Part shown: positions 60,726 to 64,000 of the stretch, in pieces
Numbering within the stretch: position 1 is the first letter of the stretch
Layout of the letters: each line of letters starts with the position of its first letter
Assembly: GCA_029851415.1 (NCBI GenBank)
Contig: CM056743.1
Coordinates: forward strand, 78,262,186 to 78,326,185
Source: Eretmocerus hayati
Lineage: Eukaryota > Arthropoda > Insecta > Hymenoptera > Aphelinidae
DNA: 64,000 bases
Reading direction: 5' to 3'
Translations under genes and position numbers: made by a program
The notes under the pieces: model-generated
The model's input: the letters and a program-made list of their open reading frames with translations, nothing else
What the model was told of the DNA's origin: nothing
The model's database searches: none

Positions 60726-61673
60726 ATGCAGGGAGATGTGAGAATATTTGTGAGAGCGTGCCCGGACTGTCAAACAGATAAACTAGTGCGAGTGAAGACA
60801 AGACTACCCATAGTCATAACGGATACACCGGTAGTACCATTCGAGAAAATTTCGATGGATTTTGTGGGTCCGAAGAAACCAACACAACTCGGTAACGTTT
60901 ATATTTTCACCATTCAGGATTGCTTGAGTAAATATATTGTGCTCACAGCTACACCCGATGCAACAACAACGACAGTTGCGAAAACATTGATAGATCAATT
61001 TGTTTCATATTTTGGATTAGCCTCAACAATTTTCACGGATCAAGGGTCACATTTTATGGGAAGTGTTTTTGGAGAATTTGCCCGTATTTCCAGGATCAAT
61101 AGGTTTACATCGGCCCATAGGGCAAGTTCAAACGGCGGTATCGAACGCATGCATCACGCCCTTAACGGATACCTAGCAATGTACTTGGAAAATAACACAG
61201 AATGGGACTCACTTTTAACTTTGGCACAGCACTGTTATAACTCAGCTACTCACGTATCGACCGGATACTCACCTCATGAGATAATTTTTGGTAGAAGGGC
61301 TCGCACGCCATCCAGTTTCCCTCCTCGGGATCAATTGATAACTTATGACGATTATTTAGCAGATATCACGGAAGCCTATACTCAACTCAGAACGCTAGCT
61401 GCTCTGAATACCTCTCAAAGTAAAGTCAGATCCAAATTTTATTACGATCAAAAGATTACGAAACGATTTTTCAGAGTAGGTGAGACTGTATATCTACTTG
61501 AAGAGCCAAGAGATGGCAAGGAAGACAAACATTACGTAGGTCCATGCGAAATACTTGAGGTTGATGATGAGAAATATAACGCGAAAATACAGAAAGGTGA
61601 TCAAACAAAAGTAGTACACATAGATAAGTTGAAAAATCATTGGAAAAGAGGAGATGACAACATTCCAAAGTAG
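60726..61673 (+). CDS. Gypsy C integrase core and C-terminus
   Basis: It begins at an ATG two bases past the previous stop. CPDCQTDK completes the zinc-binding HHCC. The catalytic triad is present: SMDFVGP (D), FTDQGSHF (D) and SSNGGIERMHHAL (E). The GYSPHEIIFGRRARTP block and a C-terminal SH3-like module (FFRVGETVYLLEEP, HIDKLKNHW) follow. About 315 codons are open to TAG at 61671. The core looks functional if joined to its N-terminal half. Confidence 0.88.
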   Translation: MQGDVRIFVRACPDCQTDKLVRVKTRLPIVITDTPVVPFEKISMDFVGPKKPTQLGNVYIFTIQDCLSKYIVLTATPDATTTTVAKTLIDQFVSYFGLASTIFTDQGSHFMGSVFGEFARISRINRFTSAHRASSNGGIERMHHALNGYLAMYLENNTEWDSLLTLAQHCYNSATHVSTGYSPHEIIFGRRARTPSSFPPRDQLITYDDYLADITEAYTQLRTLAALNTSQSKVRSKFYYDQKITKRFFRVGETVYLLEEPRDGKEDKHYVGPCEILEVDDEKYNAKIQKGDQTKVVHIDKLKNHWKRGDDNIPK

Positions 61674-62038
61674 AAAGTTCGGACACATATAGGCCAAAAT
61701 GAATGGTATGGAAAAAAAAGAACAAGCCTTAGAACATCAAATGTATATTCAAATAAGTATAAACTCGTGGATACATACGGTCAGACAAAGAAATTATCGG
61801 GAGATTAATATAAGGTACAGCTTGGATTCACAATGTATCAGAATACGCACATATAGACTCGAGATTCACCTTGGAATATGATTAATATTATACTTGATTT
61901 TTCTTGCACACGGCCACGATACGGCAAAGAATGTGATTAAAACACTGATGGAGATGATGCATCTCAGCATAATAGGTAATCGGTAAATATCTGATAGGGC
62001 CAGGATAGTGCACCGCATGTCTTTCTCAGAGCGCAGAA
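61674..62038. other. Non-coding stretch after gypsy C integrase
   Basis: No plus-strand envelope-like frame was found and the longest plus frame is about 60 codons. It may be the 3' region of gypsy C or flanking DNA. Confidence 0.4.
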
Positions 62039-62980
62039 AAGGAGCTTGAAACACAGGAATTGCTGTAGGTGGCACGTGAGACCTCCTCGGGGAAGAGCTT
62101 TGGTTCGCCGATAGTCGATGATGACCCTATACAAAAGAATAGAGATATATAATTCTGGCTTAGTGGAATGAGAAAGAGGGAAATTAAGGAGAATATCTAT
62201 AGAAGCGAAAATTCACACCTTCATAGGTTGAGGGCATGATCAAAATCCGTTAAATAATCGTCGGCAAAAGGCGAAAGAGGTGGTGCTGCCTGATGGTCAA
62301 CGGATGTCTCTACCGGAACAAAAGGGTCCGGAATGTTACAGGGGATTGCCTGTCGCGTGAATTGATAGGAATTGGGATTAGGCGTTATAAAAGTAAACTC
62401 AGCCTCGGACAAAAGCACGCGAGTTGGACAATAGATAGGTTCAGGAATCGGGGGTACATTATATTCTACTTGCAGAGTTCTATGTAGAGAAAGATAAGTG
62501 GTATCAGTGCGAATAACGAGGGGACGATGGATTCCAGGTATGAAAGTGAAAATTTCCCGAGAAGGAGTAGAGGTCGATCCAATGGTTAGCTCAGGCGTTG
62601 AACGGCAACGGGTCTGTAAAGCAATAACGGCCAAATAAATGCAAAAACAAAATCATACCCAGAAAATAACAAGTACATACCTGATGAGATCGTTGAATGG
62701 CGCCAGGAGAATGGTCGGATTGATTACAAAAATCTCAGTCACAATCAACCGCAGGTGCAGACCTCCGACGCGCAAGAGGAGGTAATCGGTTACCATCCCT
62801 ATCTTGTTGAAATGATGAAGGATTGGAACTTTCACCCCTTGTAGTTCGAACTCGTGACGAAGATACATCGTGACTCCTCCCACGACGTGCGGAATTCCGA
62901 TTGGACGTGCGTGCACTCGAAATAAACCGAGCTGCTGGAATAGGTACTTCTTGATTTTCATTCGGAAATAAGTCAGACAT
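62039..62980 (-). pseudogene. Antisense three-exon gene of unknown identity
   Basis: Exon 1 starts at ATG 62980 in a good AAGATGTC context and encodes MSDLFPNENQEV, then an Arg/Ser-rich region. Intron 1 is 62680-62614 (GTATGT...TTTACAG, 67 nt) and joins in phase to exon 2 (62613-62219), a Pro/Thr-rich segment (YNVPPIPEPIYCPTRV). Intron 2 is 62218-62127 (GTGTGA...TTGTATAG, pyrimidine-rich). Exon 3 could end at TGA 62041-62039. Two in-frame TGA codons (62737-62735 and 62223-62221) break it, both one change from CGA. No domain is recognised. It lies antisense behind integrase and could be an accessory gene of gypsy C, a different element or a host gene. Confidence 0.5.
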
Positions 62981-64000
62981 CTTGAACGCGAGAGAAAAGT
63001 CGAAATGTTGAGGGTTCGAAGGAAACGCTTATGCTCAGGGCAAACTAAGACGACTGAAGTCAATGACTGTCAAAGCGAAACATAAAAACTTCACTTGAAA
63101 CAGCATCTGTCTAGAACTCCCCACTACACTTACAACAATGTAAGGCACACCATATCTCGAATATAACAATACTATATGGACAGATTTCCGAGAATTACAC
63201 AATCGGCTCTTCCAGCTGCACGAAACATATCCGGGAAGGCTAACATATCACATCAGACCTGATAACATCCATGATCCACGAAATTGCAGAGGAAAAAGAT
63301 ATATTGATGTACAAAGTTCGGACACACCTCAATCACTTGCAATGGAAACAATCAGCTTTTCCTTCTCCTTCAGGGTCAGGGAAATATTCCTATGACTAGC
63401 CAAGTATTTCTTTCTTTTTTCAAAAATGCACGGCTAATGGACGCCGTGAAAATTTTATGTCCACTCATGACATTACATGTCTGAAAAATTGACTCGGGAT
63501 ATTAGATATCGAAATCATGAGATAGAGAAGAGATTTCCGGTTCATGCTCCATTCCTAACAATCAAGATAAAATGTTTCCTTTTTTTTAGAAAGATCGGCC
63601 TGATGAGCTATATAGAGTCGAACTAACAATATAATGACAAACAAACATTATCAAAAAGATAATAAAGTATGGAGAAATCAAGGGAATCGGTCCACTCAAA
63701 TGGATGTTATTCAACATTACAAGAAGACAAAGAAAACTCATGGGACGTTTGACGTAAGCTGAACAAATTTATTTCCACGCAAGCATGACGAATCAAATAG
63801 CGAGCTCACCTTGTCATACGTGGAATGAGGTCGAGTGTGGATGCAATAGTCTCATCAAAGTTGGCCATAGAATTTTGCGGAAGAATTTAATCATATGATG
63901 CAGCAAAGGCGCACGTCTTGGAATCTCAAACTCTATCACTATTCCTATATAACTGTCAAGAAAAAGTAGAGATAGAAATCTGTAAGGTTGGCGTTTTTCT
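62981..64000. other. Right edge, non-coding
   Basis: A minus frame overlapping exon 1 up to 63063 is probably incidental. No LTR matching the 5' remnant of gypsy C, and no gene, is visible to the window end. Confidence 0.4.

Larger units (their letters stand above)
43309..61680 (+). mobile_element. Gypsy-type LTR retrotransposon C with OTU domain, nested insertions
   Basis: A truncated 5' LTR and primer-like site are followed by gag (43663-45219, 50342-51151, 56014-56652), protease (56721 on), a collapsed RT, RNase H, an OTU-containing linker and integrase (to 61673). Element X2 and a family-2 PLE sit inside gag. No 3' LTR was recognised, so the right end is uncertain. Confidence 0.8.

Noticed and set aside
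61674..62220. Plus-strand envelope gene for gypsy C
   Set aside because: No plus frame over about 60 codons and no signal peptide or membrane segment in the region.

Overview
This window is eukaryotic, most likely arthropod (probably insect) genomic DNA. Two Penelope-like families, three LTR retrotransposons of Ty3/gypsy type and two CR1/Jockey-like non-LTR retrotransposons fill most of it. CpG is not depleted, the minus-strand gene at 62 kb has short insect-like introns, and no host housekeeping gene is recognisable. A hymenopteran or other TE-rich insect is a guess only.

Layout. 1-3060 is non-coding with short tandem motifs. 3074-13994 is one composite Penelope-like element (PLE) insertion bounded by a 13-bp target-site duplication (TSD). 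It holds a 5'-truncated inverted copy, a near full-length copy, a partial third copy and a solo terminal repeat, and is itself invaded by a CR1-like retrotransposon with an open ORF2 (about 8935-12326) and a pair of small hairpin elements (12807-13012). 14008-17350 is non-coding, with a tRNA-like sequence between 123-bp direct repeats.

17353-36228 is a decayed gypsy element (A). Its integrase region is split by a ~12.3-kb insertion (about 22221-34544), inside which sits a young gypsy element (B, minus strand, 22408-32950) with both LTRs, gag, an open pol and a third ORF in the env position. Further right, the end of A is split again by a foldback element (34729-35649) with a TA-flanked MITE beside it (35655-35790). 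A second, decayed CR1-like element with a PHD-type ORF1 occupies about 36900-41850.

42375-61680 is a third gypsy element (C), preceded by a foldback remnant (X1). Its gag is interrupted by a 5.1-kb foldback-like element (X2, 45224-50337) full of CGCGCACGCG minisatellite, and by a PLE of a second family (51152-56000, 13-bp TSD) whose removal returns gag to frame. Pol of C has lost most of its reverse transcriptase, but carries an OTU-type cysteine protease domain between RNase H and integrase. Downstream lies an antisense three-exon gene of unknown identity (62039-62980).

The genes act as parts of separate retroelements: gag proteins for particles, pol proteins for reverse transcription and integration, GIY-YIG or APE endonucleases for target cleavage, and hammerhead ribozyme motifs in the PLE terminal repeats. 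The most unusual items are the OTU domain inside a gypsy polyprotein, the spliced antisense gene behind it, a leader mini-exon with a signal-peptide-like sequence and splice donor, the minisatellite-bearing foldback element, and the env-position ORF of gypsy B. All readings are by eye; no database search was possible.
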